Source: Candidatus Omnitrophota bacterium | GTDB lineage: Bacteria; Omnitrophota; Gorgyraeia; Duberdicusellales; 4484-171 | Assembly: GCA_028713415.1 (NCBI GenBank) | Contig: JAQTOI010000007.1 | Coordinates: forward strand, 1-38,221 | Length of the DNA stretch: 38,221 nucleotides | Direction of reading: 5' to 3' | Shown: positions 31,211 through 38,221 of the stretch, in pieces | How the letters are laid out: every line of letters starts with the position of its first letter | Position numbering within the stretch: position 1 is the stretch's first letter | Made by a program: the position numbers and the translations under genes | Notes under the pieces: model-generated | What the model was told of the DNA's origin: nothing | The model's database searches: none | The model's input: only the letters and a program-made list of their open reading frames with translations

Positions 31211-32200
31211 CTATATTTTGAGGCGGGCAGAAATTATTTTTTTATTAAAAAAAGCATGTTTTTTTACTATTTCGCGCACGTCTCTGCTTATGTTGTTTAT
31301 TAAAGCTGCTTTTGAGTAAATTTTTTTCTCCTTTCTTATTTTTTCGATAAACAGTATTTTAATTTTTTTATTTAAAATATCTTCATTAAAACCAATAAGA
31401 TGGGTTTCAACCACAGGAGGCCGTAATATTTTTGTTGAATGTGGTTTTCCTATATTGACAGCGGAAAGATACACTCTCGCCTCTACTTCGGTAAAGGCAG
31501 CATACACTCCTTCTTCCGGAATAGCTAAGTTTGCCACATCAATGTTGGCAGTGGGAAAGCCGAGCTTGCGCCCTATAGCATTTCCGTGCACAACTTTCCC
31601 TTGCAAAATATAATCCCTTCCTAAAAATTTTTTTGCTTGAATGAATCGGCCGCGTGCTACAAGCTTGCGTATTAAAGAGCTGCTTACAATTTCGCCTCTA
31701 ATTTTTTTCTTGCGGACTATAACTAAATTAAAATTGTATTTTTTGCTTAGACGAGTAAGCTCAAGAATGTCTGAGGCGGCATTGCGGCCAAACTTAAACC
31801 CCTCCCCCACAAAAAGGGTTGAAATAGTAAAATGCCGTAAAATATATAAGAGAAATTTTTCGGCAGATAAATTAAGAAGGCGTTTTGTTGTCGCAAGGAG
31901 CCAAATGTAATCAATACCGCTAGCTCTAAACAAATGTTTCTTTTCTTCCGGCGTACTTATGCAGCCGGAAAAAGGCTTATTCAGTACTACCTGCGGAGGC
32001 CTATCGAATGTTATAACCAATGAGGCGCTTTTTTTCCGGCGCGCTTCCTTTACTACTTTTTTTAGTATAAATTGATGGCCTAAGTGTATACCGTCAAAAA
32101 CGCCGATTGTCGCAACACATAAAATTTTATGGCGGGGAAAAGTCCAGGCTTTAGGGTGGTGTAACTTAGGAAATGATGGGTGGCCGCAGATAAGCTTCAT
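31211..32200 (-). CDS. ribF: Bifunctional riboflavin kinase/FAD synthetase
   Basis: Makes FMN and FAD. 329 residues. N-terminal adenylyltransferase domain: VATIGVFDGIHLGHQFIL (HxGH), LVITFDRPP, LFVGEGFKFG, and SSSLIRKLV. C-terminal flavokinase domain: GKVVHGNAIGRKLGFPTANI, PEEGVYAAF, NIGKPHS, VVETHLIGF. Two-domain length is normal. It follows truB in the same operon, an arrangement common in bacteria (truB-ribF). Confidence 0.96.
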   Translation of the reverse strand: MKLICGHPSFPKLHHPKAWTFPRHKILCVATIGVFDGIHLGHQFILKKVVKEARRKKSASLVITFDRPPQVVLNKPFSGCISTPEEKKHLFRASGIDYIWLLATTKRLLNLSAEKFLLYILRHFTISTLFVGEGFKFGRNAASDILELTRLSKKYNFNLVIVRKKKIRGEIVSSSLIRKLVARGRFIQAKKFLGRDYILQGKVVHGNAIGRKLGFPTANIDVANLAIPEEGVYAAFTEVEARVYLSAVNIGKPHSTKILRPPVVETHLIGFNEDILNKKIKILFIEKIRKEKKIYSKAALINNISRDVREIVKKHAFFNKKIISARLKI

Positions 32201-32231
32201 CTATTTAAAAGAGGTTCGCGCTGAACTCATG

Positions 32232-32930
32232 TCAAGTGCTCTGTGTGTGAACAAATAATTGTAAATGTTTTTCACTTATATCGTTTAAAGCTACCGCATT
32301 CTCTAACTTAAAAGGCCCTATGCTTAGGCGCTTAATCTTTGTCATATGCGCTCCACAACCAAGGCAAGCACCGATATCTTCGGCAAGCTTGCGTACATAC
32401 GTCCCTTTTGAACAACGCACGTAAAATTCGATAAATGGCAAATTTGTTGTATGTATCTTTAAGGCGTGAATAATTATCTTACGCGCTTTACGTTCAATCG
32501 TGATTCCTTTACGAGCCAGGCTATATAGCCGTTTGCCCCCGACGCGCAACGCGCTCACCATTGGAGGGATTTGTTCTATTTCTCCGGTATGGGAAGCAAA
32601 TGCCTTGTCAATCTTTTCCCGGTCAATATCATCGTAACTGCTTTTCTTAACAACCGCCCCTTGAGAATCACCGGTAGTAGTTGTTTCACCCAATTTTAGC
32701 ACTCCAAGGTATTCTTTATCGAAGCTTGCAAACGAGGCAAATAGCTTAGTCGCTTTTCCCACCAGAATAATCAAAAGCCCTTCCGCTAAAGGATCAAGCG
32801 TTCCGGCATGGCCTACTGCTCTTATCTGTAAACGCCTGCGCACAACATCAACTACATCATGGGAGGTCACGCCCACGGGTTTATTGACCAGTATAATCCC
32901 CTCTTTTTTAGCTTCCTGCGCAAGGCTCAT
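32232..32930 (-). CDS. truB: tRNA pseudouridine-55 synthase
   Basis: Isomerises U55 in the T-loop of tRNAs. 232 residues, shorter than the roughly 300 of E. coli TruB: the C-terminal PUA-like domain is lacking or very short, as in other short TruB proteins. GIILVNKPVGVTSHDVV, GHAGTLDPLAEGLL with catalytic D46, and CSKGTYVRKLAEDIG mark the family. It starts 7 bp after the DHH gene and lies upstream of ribF. Confidence 0.95.
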   Translation of the reverse strand: MSLAQEAKKEGIILVNKPVGVTSHDVVDVVRRRLQIRAVGHAGTLDPLAEGLLIILVGKATKLFASFASFDKEYLGVLKLGETTTTGDSQGAVVKKSSYDDIDREKIDKAFASHTGEIEQIPPMVSALRVGGKRLYSLARKGITIERKARKIIIHALKIHTTNLPFIEFYVRCSKGTYVRKLAEDIGACLGCGAHMTKIKRLSIGPFKLENAVALNDISEKHLQLFVHTQST

Positions 32931-32937
32931 ATTTATA

Positions 32938-33900
32938 TTATTGTTTTCGGCCTATCTTTATACCATTGGTGTAACGCTTAACAAATGGAATGACTTTACG
33001 TTCTGCCGCATCAAGGTTATCTTCGACGGTAGTGCCGCTTGCGCGCTTATGCCCTCCTCCTCCAAAAAACTTAGCAATCATATTAACATCAACAATATGA
33101 CGGGAGCGAAAATTTACCCGTGTTTTGTTTTTCCCTATAGCTTTAAAAAGAATAAAAACGTCTATGTCTTTAAGCAGGCGCATTATGGAAAAAACAACTT
33201 CTGTGAGGTCATAATCTTTTTCTTCCCATCTCTGTATACGCGCCCAGCATATTTGTTTACGCGAATCAAATTTTAAAGAAGAAATAATATCGCTTATAAA
33301 CATTAAGTCCTGCGGTTTGCACAGACTGTGCAGGTTTTCATCTATACGGCTGGGGTGTATATTATACTTCATAAGATTTGAAACAACCCGGTGAGTTTCT
33401 TCTGTGGTGTTAGCGTAGGTAAAATTGCCGGTATCGGTAAAAATTCCGGTATAAAGGCAAAGAGCAATATTTTTATCCATAACCTTAAGGCGGTCACAAA
33501 GCTTATAAAGCATCTGGCATGTTGAGCCGGCCTTGGCATCAACCCAGTTATAATCGCCAAATATAGTATTGCTTATATGATGGTCAATATTAATTATACT
33601 ACCGACGCAGCTTAAAGCGTCTTTAACTTTTCCGGTTCGCGAGGAATCCGAACAATCCAGAATCATTCCGACGTCAAAGTGTTCCTCTGCGATATGGTTC
33701 TTGATAAAGCGCACATTAGGAAGAAAACTATAAATTTCCGGCGTAGCGTCCTGGTTATAAACTACTGCCCTTTTTTTTAGCTTTTTGAGCAGGGCGTATA
33801 CAGCAAGTTCGGAACCCAGAGCGTCACCTTCTAAACTCATATGTGACGTAATCAAAAAATTTTTGCTCTTTTTTATTTTATCAGTAATCTTCTTGAGCAT
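32938..33900 (-). CDS. DHH-family phosphoesterase, NrnA type
   Basis: 320 residues. DHH domain: SHMSLEGDALGSELA (19-33; Glu for the first Asp of the usual HxxPDGD motif), GMILDCSDSSRTG, NIDHHISNTIFGDYNW (DHH at 106-108), AGSTCQMLY, and the DHHA1 domain with GGGGHKRASGTTVE. NrnA-type enzymes degrade short RNA oligonucleotides (nanoRNA) and often pAp. Such a gene near rbfA-truB is common in bacteria. It begins 1 bp downstream of rbfA. Confidence 0.9.
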   Translation of the reverse strand: MLKKITDKIKKSKNFLITSHMSLEGDALGSELAVYALLKKLKKRAVVYNQDATPEIYSFLPNVRFIKNHIAEEHFDVGMILDCSDSSRTGKVKDALSCVGSIINIDHHISNTIFGDYNWVDAKAGSTCQMLYKLCDRLKVMDKNIALCLYTGIFTDTGNFTYANTTEETHRVVSNLMKYNIHPSRIDENLHSLCKPQDLMFISDIISSLKFDSRKQICWARIQRWEEKDYDLTEVVFSIMRLLKDIDVFILFKAIGKNKTRVNFRSRHIVDVNMIAKFFGGGGHKRASGTTVEDNLDAAERKVIPFVKRYTNGIKIGRKQ

Positions 33901-33901
33901 A

Positions 33902-34255
33902 TTATTCTTTCTGGCTCTCTTCGTTTTTTATTGCTTCTATCCTGGCGTTGATATCTACGCTATAACGTATCGTATCATCGGGGTAGAACTTTAGCTGCGG
34001 TATAATTTTTATTCTTATTCTCCTACCAAGATTACCCCTGATAAATTTACTCATTTTGTCAAGAATCCCTTGCACCCTTTCATATTGAAGCTCATCAAGC
34101 AAACTAAAGTATACCTTAGCCTCCATAAGGTCAGCCGTTGTATCCACTCTGGTAATTGATAAAATCCCTATATTGGGGTCATCCACCTCTTGCTGGATTA
34201 TCTCCATAATCTGCCTGCGCATCTCGCTGTTGACTTTTTCCATTCTCAATGACAT
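33902..34255 (-). CDS. rbfA: Ribosome-binding factor A
   Basis: 30S maturation factor with KH-like fold. 117 residues; EKVNSEMRRQIMEIIQQEVDDP, ILSITRVDTTADLMEAKVYFS and LGRRIRIKIIPQLKFYPDDT follow the family pattern. Upstream, infB and nusA are not found; instead a promoter begins the operon here. GGAG lies seven bases before the ATG. Confidence 0.93.
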   Translation of the reverse strand: MSLRMEKVNSEMRRQIMEIIQQEVDDPNIGILSITRVDTTADLMEAKVYFSLLDELQYERVQGILDKMSKFIRGNLGRRIRIKIIPQLKFYPDDTIRYSVDINARIEAIKNEESQKE

Positions 34256-34315
34256 CTTTATGCTCCGTTTTTAATAAGTAAGGATTATGTTTAGTGAACC
34301 TTAACGAAGAAAGGG

Positions 34316-34344
34316 ATTATAACGTAAAGTCGGACAATTATCAA
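34316..34344 (-). promoter_or_regulatory. Sigma70-type promoter for rbfA-nrnA-truB-ribF
   Basis: Minus strand: TTGATA (34344-34339), 17-bp spacer, TATAAT (34321-34316, consensus). The leader would be about 50 nt and ends with GGAG before rbfA. Confidence 0.82.
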
Positions 34345-34366
34345 CCATTTCTTCTCCTTCTACGTT

Positions 34367-35644
34367 TTACTTTTCCGTCGACAATCGTTCGGCTATAACA
34401 ACGGCCCGGCGCATTTCTTCATCTTTGGTCGCCAAGCTCATGTCCAGTTTATCATCAAGAAGTTTTTCTAGAATTTTTCCGTAAATGGTATGCGGCTTAA
34501 TCCCTAAACCCTTTAAGTCATCCCCCTTGACTTTCAAGCGGAGATGCGCGAGCGTTTTTAAAAAAATATTGATTGATGAACGTATCTGCTTATTTCTAAA
34601 GAAAGCATAAAAAAACATGATGCTTTCGAAACTCAAATCGTTAAGGGCACGATAAATGATATGCCGCTTTTGCGGCTTTGATAGGCGTTGGATAACCGTT
34701 CTTTCATAGAAAGTCGATAGAACCCGCACCCTATCCCCTTTTCTGAAATCAAAAATCCGCAAAAAATGTTCGACTCTTTTTGACGAAAGTTTATAAAGCA
34801 TGGCTGTTAAGTACATTACCCATGCATCGAGTTTTCGGCAATGCGGAAAGTTTTTCTGATAAAAAGAGAGAGCGTTCTTCAGGCGGCCAAAAATCACGTA
34901 ATCTTTTCCGATTAGCCTCAAACTGTCATCTACAAAAGAAAAACCCATCATAGAATTTATCGCCCTGATGCATTTTTCTGGCCTTGGCTCCTTAAGAATT
35001 AAAATTAATTCATCGCGTAATCTATGCGGATGAACGCATTGCAAGGCTTCTCTTTTAACTGCCTCCTCTATAAGGCGCGCGGTATTTTTTTCAATTTTAA
35101 AAGAAAAACGCTGGGCAAAGCGAATGGCGCGTAATAACCTGGTGGGGTCGTCTAAAAAGCTTTTTTTATGCAGTACACGTATGACTCTTTTTTCTAAATC
35201 AGCTAATCCTGAATAAAAATCAATCAGCGTTCCATAATCCGAACTGTTCAGGCTTATGGCCATGGCGTTGATAGTAAAATCTCTGCGCAATAAATCTTCA
35301 CGAAGGCTAGCCCGATAAACTTTTGGCAAAACTCCACAGGATGAATAAGTTTCTTTGCGGGCAGTGGCGAAATCTATAGAATGCCTGTCAAAATATACAG
35401 TGGCAGTTCCAAAAGCGTGATGCTTTTTGAACTCTTTTTTTGAATTTTGCGCAAATGCGCGCGCTAAGGTTATGGCATCCCCCTCTACGACAATATCTAA
35501 ATCAAAAATGTCGTTGGCAAGTATGAGGTCGCGCACTACTCCGCCTACTACATAAATCCGGTAGCCAAAGCCCTGCGCAAGGGAAGGTAACTTCGCTAAA
35601 ATTTCTTTAAAATCAGTATCAAGATTTTCTAATTTTACGTTCAT
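34367..35644 (-). CDS. Class II tRNA nucleotidyltransferase/poly(A) polymerase family protein
   Basis: 425 residues. Head domain: YVVGGVVRDLIL, DIFDLDIVVEGDA with the two catalytic Asp, FGTATVYF, and IDFATARKETY. Neck: LREDLLRRDFTINAMA, LIDFYSGLADLEKRVIRVLH, DDPTRLLRAIRFAQRFSF. These are the class II CCA-adding/poly(A) polymerase motifs A-D. The C-terminal part is helical, without an HD domain. It could add CCA, only A, or poly(A); sequence alone does not settle it. If the genome holds a second copy, the two may be split CC- and A-adding enzymes. It lies between xerD and the rbfA promoter. Confidence 0.9.
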   Translation of the reverse strand: MNVKLENLDTDFKEILAKLPSLAQGFGYRIYVVGGVVRDLILANDIFDLDIVVEGDAITLARAFAQNSKKEFKKHHAFGTATVYFDRHSIDFATARKETYSSCGVLPKVYRASLREDLLRRDFTINAMAISLNSSDYGTLIDFYSGLADLEKRVIRVLHKKSFLDDPTRLLRAIRFAQRFSFKIEKNTARLIEEAVKREALQCVHPHRLRDELILILKEPRPEKCIRAINSMMGFSFVDDSLRLIGKDYVIFGRLKNALSFYQKNFPHCRKLDAWVMYLTAMLYKLSSKRVEHFLRIFDFRKGDRVRVLSTFYERTVIQRLSKPQKRHIIYRALNDLSFESIMFFYAFFRNKQIRSSINIFLKTLAHLRLKVKGDDLKGLGIKPHTIYGKILEKLLDDKLDMSLATKDEEMRRAVVIAERLSTEK

Positions 35645-35737
35645 ATTAATATCCTAATGGAGTTTAAAAATTATTTTTTAGGTCAATTAGAAATTAGGTA
35701 ATTAGTCATTTTTTGAGCCTTATCTCGTACGATGCTG

Positions 35738-36625
35738 TTATTTTGCCCGAGGATGAAACTGCGTGTGAATTTCTTTAAGCCGCGTTTTATTAATATGGGT
35801 ATAAATTTGTGTAGTGGTAATGCTGGCATGGCCCAGCATTTCTTGCACGCTGCGCAAATCCGCACCGCGCTCCAAGAGATGTGTAGCGAATGAATGCCTG
35901 AGCGTATGCGGGCTAACTCTTTTTTTTATTCCGGCATCGCGCACTGTTTTTTTAATCATTTTCCAGATGCTCTGACGGCTCAACATACGCCCTCCTTGTG
36001 CAAGAAAAAGCGAAATGGATACTTTTTTATGCAATAATTTAGGACGAGCCTCATCTATATACTTCTGCAAAAAATTCTGGGCAATCCTTCCTAGGGGTAC
36101 AATGCGCTCCTTAGACCCCTTACCTTTACATTTGACGAAACCGACATCCAGATTTATATCGGAAAGTTTAAGGCTTGAGGCCTCCGACACGCGAAGGCCG
36201 CTTGCGTACATAAGCTCTAAAATTGCCCTGTCTCTTATACCGTGTGCGTCTTTAAGGTTAGGGCTTTTAAGGATCCGATTTACTTCCTCAAAATCAAGGA
36301 TGGAAGGAATTTTTTTCTCCAATTTTGGCGATTCGATTAAATCAGTCGGGTCTCCAGTAGTTATTTTCTCACGTAAAAGGAATTTATGAAAGCTTTTTAG
36401 AGTTGATAGAACCCTGGAAATGCTTACTGGTGCGATTGCCTGGCGCAGAAAAAATAAAAAATCGGTAATATCCTTACGGGTTATTTTTGCCGGGTGAGTA
36501 ATACCTTTCTCTTTTAAGTAATCAAGGTACTTTTTTAAATCGTGCGCATAAGAGAAAAGGGAATTCTTGGATAGCCCCTTTTCAACCTTCAAGTAGTCAA
36601 AAAATGCCTCTTTGTATGCTTCCAT
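35738..36625 (-). CDS. xerD: Tyrosine recombinase XerC/XerD
   Basis: Resolves chromosome dimers at dif. 295 residues from the ATG at 36625 (the frame opens earlier at TTG 36640). N-terminal SAM-like DNA-binding domain (FFDYLKVEKGLSKNSLFSYAHDL), C-terminal catalytic domain with R145 (ASGLRVSEA), K169 region (KGKGSKERIVPL), H240/R243 (SPHTLRHSFATHLL), H266 (LGHASITTTQIYTH) and nucleophile Y275. All catalytic residues are present, and the length is that of chromosomal Xer proteins rather than phage integrases. There are no signs of an integrated element nearby. XerD is the better guess over XerC from the motif text. Confidence 0.93.
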   Translation of the reverse strand: MEAYKEAFFDYLKVEKGLSKNSLFSYAHDLKKYLDYLKEKGITHPAKITRKDITDFLFFLRQAIAPVSISRVLSTLKSFHKFLLREKITTGDPTDLIESPKLEKKIPSILDFEEVNRILKSPNLKDAHGIRDRAILELMYASGLRVSEASSLKLSDINLDVGFVKCKGKGSKERIVPLGRIAQNFLQKYIDEARPKLLHKKVSISLFLAQGGRMLSRQSIWKMIKKTVRDAGIKKRVSPHTLRHSFATHLLERGADLRSVQEMLGHASITTTQIYTHINKTRLKEIHTQFHPRAK

Positions 36626-36667
36626 AATGGCTCTGCGCAATCTTCATGCGCCCGTTTTGTACAAAAA

Positions 36668-37282
36668 TCAGCTTAAAAATGGGTTATGTTTTTTCTCCCT
36701 TCCCACGGTTGTAGAAGCCCCGTGGCCAGGATAAACAATCGTAGCTGCGGGCAAGGTAAGTATTTTTGTCTTTATGGATTTCAGTACGGCCGCGCTTGAT
36801 CCAAGCGGAACATCAGTCCTGCCTACAGAGCCAAAAAATATCGTATCTCCGCTGAAGAGCCAATGCCCTATTTTTAAACAAACCGAACCCGGAGTGTGGC
36901 CCGGGGTATGAATAACTTCAATTACCCGCGACCCAAAAAGCACGGGCTTATTGTTGTAAGGCTCTTCTTTACGGTTTGTCGTAAATGGTTCATCAAAAAA
37001 AGAAGAACCGTTAATGGCCGCATCCGATAGAAATGCGCTATCCCCTTCATGAAGGTAAAAAGGGCAAGAAAAGGCATCTAAACCGCGAATATGGTCGAAA
37101 TGCCCGTGAGTAAGAAGTATAAAACGTATATCTATTTTCCGGCTTTGCGTGTATTTTAACAGGGAGTCAATCCCACAAGGGGCATCAATCACGAAAGCCT
37201 GTTTTGTTTCTTTATCAACTATTAGGTAGGAATTGGTAAAAAGGGTTCCAAGAACAAAAACTTTAAGTTCTAATTCATCCAT
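36668..37282 (-). CDS. Metallo-beta-lactamase-fold hydrolase, glyoxalase II-like
   Basis: 204 residues. The metal motif THGHFDH (58-64) is intact, followed by HTPGHTPGSVCLKIG, LFSGDTIFFGSVGRTD and YPGHGASTTVGREKKHNPFL, the pattern of GloB-like MBL hydrolases (YcbL type). Likely a thioester hydrolase, possibly for S-lactoylglutathione analogues, but substrate is not predictable. It overlaps the lipoprotein gene by 13 bp. Confidence 0.9.
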   Translation of the reverse strand: MDELELKVFVLGTLFTNSYLIVDKETKQAFVIDAPCGIDSLLKYTQSRKIDIRFILLTHGHFDHIRGLDAFSCPFYLHEGDSAFLSDAAINGSSFFDEPFTTNRKEEPYNNKPVLFGSRVIEVIHTPGHTPGSVCLKIGHWLFSGDTIFFGSVGRTDVPLGSSAAVLKSIKTKILTLPAATIVYPGHGASTTVGREKKHNPFLS

Positions 37283-37755
37283 TTCTCGGCGTCGCTATAT
37301 TTGAATTCCGCCTCAAATCTTCTCTTGAAGCGCTCTATCTTGGCAATGAGAGAATTTCTTTTAATATCACTGGGATTTGGGTTTAACTGTATTTCTTTCT
37401 TTATGGCAACCAACTCTTCATATATCGGATATACTTTCTCTTTTCCTTCCTGGTTAAAAAAAGCAATCATCTGCTCCAAATTCATAACAGCCTCATTAAT
37501 GCCGCGTTTAGCTCTTTTAAAACTCATTCCATCTTTTAATGTTTCTCTAAGCTCCTCGAGCCAGCCTTCAACGAAAAGATAATAATCATTATAAGCCTCT
37601 TTTGACGGCTTGGTTGGGTAGGTTTTGAAATCAACATAGACCGGAGTTTCCACCTGGTGTTTTTTCTTGCGTACGAATTTTTTACGCAGAGTGGTGCAGC
37701 CAGAAACGGAAAAAATGGTAAGTATTAAAAAGAAAATCGTAATTTTTCTAGCCAT
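37270..37755 (-). CDS. Small lipoprotein, unknown function
   Basis: 161 residues from ATG 37755. Signal peptide MARKITIFFLILTIFSVSGC with lipobox VSGC; C20 would be lipidated. After a basic stretch (LRKKFVRKKKHQV) the mature part is helical with charged residues (YLFVEGWLEELRETLKDG, FNQEGKEKVYPIYEELVAI). No family recognised. A GTG at 37776 is an alternative start, but the ATG gives a normal signal peptide and AAGGAG lies upstream. A candidate promoter is at 37810-37818. Confidence 0.78.
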   Translation of the reverse strand: MARKITIFFLILTIFSVSGCTTLRKKFVRKKKHQVETPVYVDFKTYPTKPSKEAYNDYYLFVEGWLEELRETLKDGMSFKRAKRGINEAVMNLEQMIAFFNQEGKEKVYPIYEELVAIKKEIQLNPNPSDIKRNSLIAKIERFKRRFEAEFKYSDAEKWMN

Positions 37756-37809
37756 AAAACCCTTATCTCCTTGCACAGCTGGGTGCCAAAACCGTAACTA
37801 ACGCGCTAA

Positions 37810-37818
37810 ATTATACCA
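37810..37818 (-). promoter_or_regulatory. Extended -10 promoter for the lipoprotein operon
   Basis: Minus strand TGGTATAAT: TGn extension plus consensus TATAAT. The -35 region is weak, which extended -10 promoters tolerate. It would start transcripts of the lipoprotein, MBL hydrolase and probably xerD. Confidence 0.55.
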
Positions 37819-37846
37819 TTTAACCATAAAAAATCTATATAAAACT

Positions 37847-37982
37847 GAGCGGTCGGTAGTTTCTATAATGCCAACCGCTCATCCTGAGGAGTTTCAGCGA
37901 CGAAGGATCTCAAACAAAGGAAGATCCTCTTCGCCCCCATGCTTTACTCGAGTAATTAGGGGGCTTCGGGATGAGTGGCCGG
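37847..37982. repeat. Complex palindromic intergenic repeat (TCATCCTGAG type)
   Basis: Four inverted pairs: GAGCGGTCGG/CCAACCGCTC (37847-37856, 37871-37880), outer arms about 37871-37889 and 37964-37982 (CTCATCC/GGATGAG), GAAGGATCT/AGATCCTCTTC (37902-37910, 37922-37932), and GCCCCC/GGGGGC (37933-37938, 37959-37964) enclosing the palindrome TTACTCGAGTAA. Words of the TCATCCTGAG...GAAGGATCT kind are familiar from scattered intergenic repeats in many bacterial genomes. It lies between truA and the lipoprotein gene; no gene is seen in this gap. Confidence 0.65.
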
Positions 37983-37993
37983 ATTACGGCCCC

Positions 37994-38221
37994 TCAACTA
38001 TACTTCACCTTTAAGAGGTAAAGCCCGCAGCCGGGCGCGGGTTTATTGTGATAAGAGGCTTTACCCTGCAGGATATCACATGCCTGCGCCGGACTTATCT
38101 GGCTTAGCCCAACCTTGATTAAAAATGCAACTATATTCCTTACCATATTGCGCAGGAAGCCATCGGCTTCGATATCGATATAAAGAAAACTATCGTTTTT
38201 TCTTAATGATATATTTTTGAT
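37994..38221 (-). CDS. truA: tRNA pseudouridine synthase TruA, 5' part beyond the window
   Basis: Only the last 75 residues are visible. DIEADGFLRNMVRNIVAFLI and a C-terminal PAPGCGLYLLKVKYS are the conserved C-terminal blocks of TruA (GFLRnMVRn.v..l and PA.GLyL..V.Y), which modifies U38-40 in tRNA anticodon arms. Stop TGA at 37994-37996. The catalytic Asp lies upstream of the visible part. Confidence 0.92.
   Translation of the reverse strand: MKNISLRKNDSFLYIDIEADGFLRNMVRNIVAFLIKVGLSQISPAQACDILQGKASYHNKPAPGCGLYLLKVKYS

Noticed and set aside
35738-36625. Xer-type recombinase as a sign of an integrated phage or island
   Set aside because: Length and motifs fit chromosomal XerC/D, neighbours are housekeeping genes, and no attachment repeats or phage genes are seen.

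Overview
The window is a 38.2-kb stretch of a bacterial chromosome in which every gene I can support lies on the minus strand, so transcription runs from position 38221 toward 1. By eye the DNA is moderately AT-rich. The gene set indicates a diderm (Gram-negative type) bacterium: there is a lipid A-type (HX4E) acyltransferase and a meso-diaminopimelate-type MurE (DNPR motif). The pairing of NfnAB with glutamate dehydrogenase suggests a ferredoxin-based, probably anaerobic metabolism. Repeat-rich gaps and HD-GYP genes attached to a compact division/wall cluster would fit an uncultured lineage such as Omnitrophota or a relative, but that placement is an inference and not shown by any marker here.

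Layout in transcription order. (1) 38221-31211: the end of truA, a small lipoprotein, a metallo-beta-lactamase-fold hydrolase, a Xer recombinase and a CCA-adding/poly(A) polymerase-type enzyme. A clear sigma70-type promoter then leads rbfA, an NrnA-type DHH phosphoesterase, truB and ribF. (2) 31149-14268: a nearly complete dcw (division and cell wall) cluster behind a strong promoter and a three-repeat MraZ operator: mraZ, rsmH, an ftsL-like gene, ftsI, murE, murF, mraY, murD, ftsW, murG, a secreted HExxH peptidase gene, murC, murB, ddl, ftsQ and an ftsA-like gene. No ftsZ follows. (3) 14268-10894: a 660-residue protein and an HD-GYP-type protein that share an N-terminal domain sit where ftsZ is often found. 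(4) 10861-7003: a structured leader, then a CheY-like response regulator, a GAF/HD-GYP protein, a GT28 (MGDG synthase/UgtP-type) glycosyltransferase and an LpxL-type acyltransferase, ended by a hairpin terminator. (5) 6660-3371: a GT2 glycosyltransferase, pcm, a YqaA/DedA-type membrane protein, a secreted NTF2-like protein and a PilZ protein. (6) 3329-1: a promoter with a promoter-proximal attenuator-like leader, then nfnA, nfnB and gdhA (cut by the window edge).

Functionally, most of the window makes and places the cell envelope. The dcw genes make and polymerise the peptidoglycan precursor. The GT28/LpxL/GT2 genes look like lipid or LPS synthesis. Two HD-GYP-type proteins, a response regulator and a PilZ protein point to c-di-GMP control near these envelope genes. 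The last three genes link ferredoxin/NADH/NADPH balance to ammonium assimilation.

The least ordinary features are: a short palindromic element with an 11-bp target duplication that rewrote the end of the 660-residue protein; a leader before the response regulator whose two long hairpins share bases; an overlapping hairpin/terminator pair directly after the nfnA promoter; an FtsA-like protein with eroded nucleotide-binding motifs and no FtsZ next to it; and a family of degenerate 8-bp tandem repeats in three intergenic sites.
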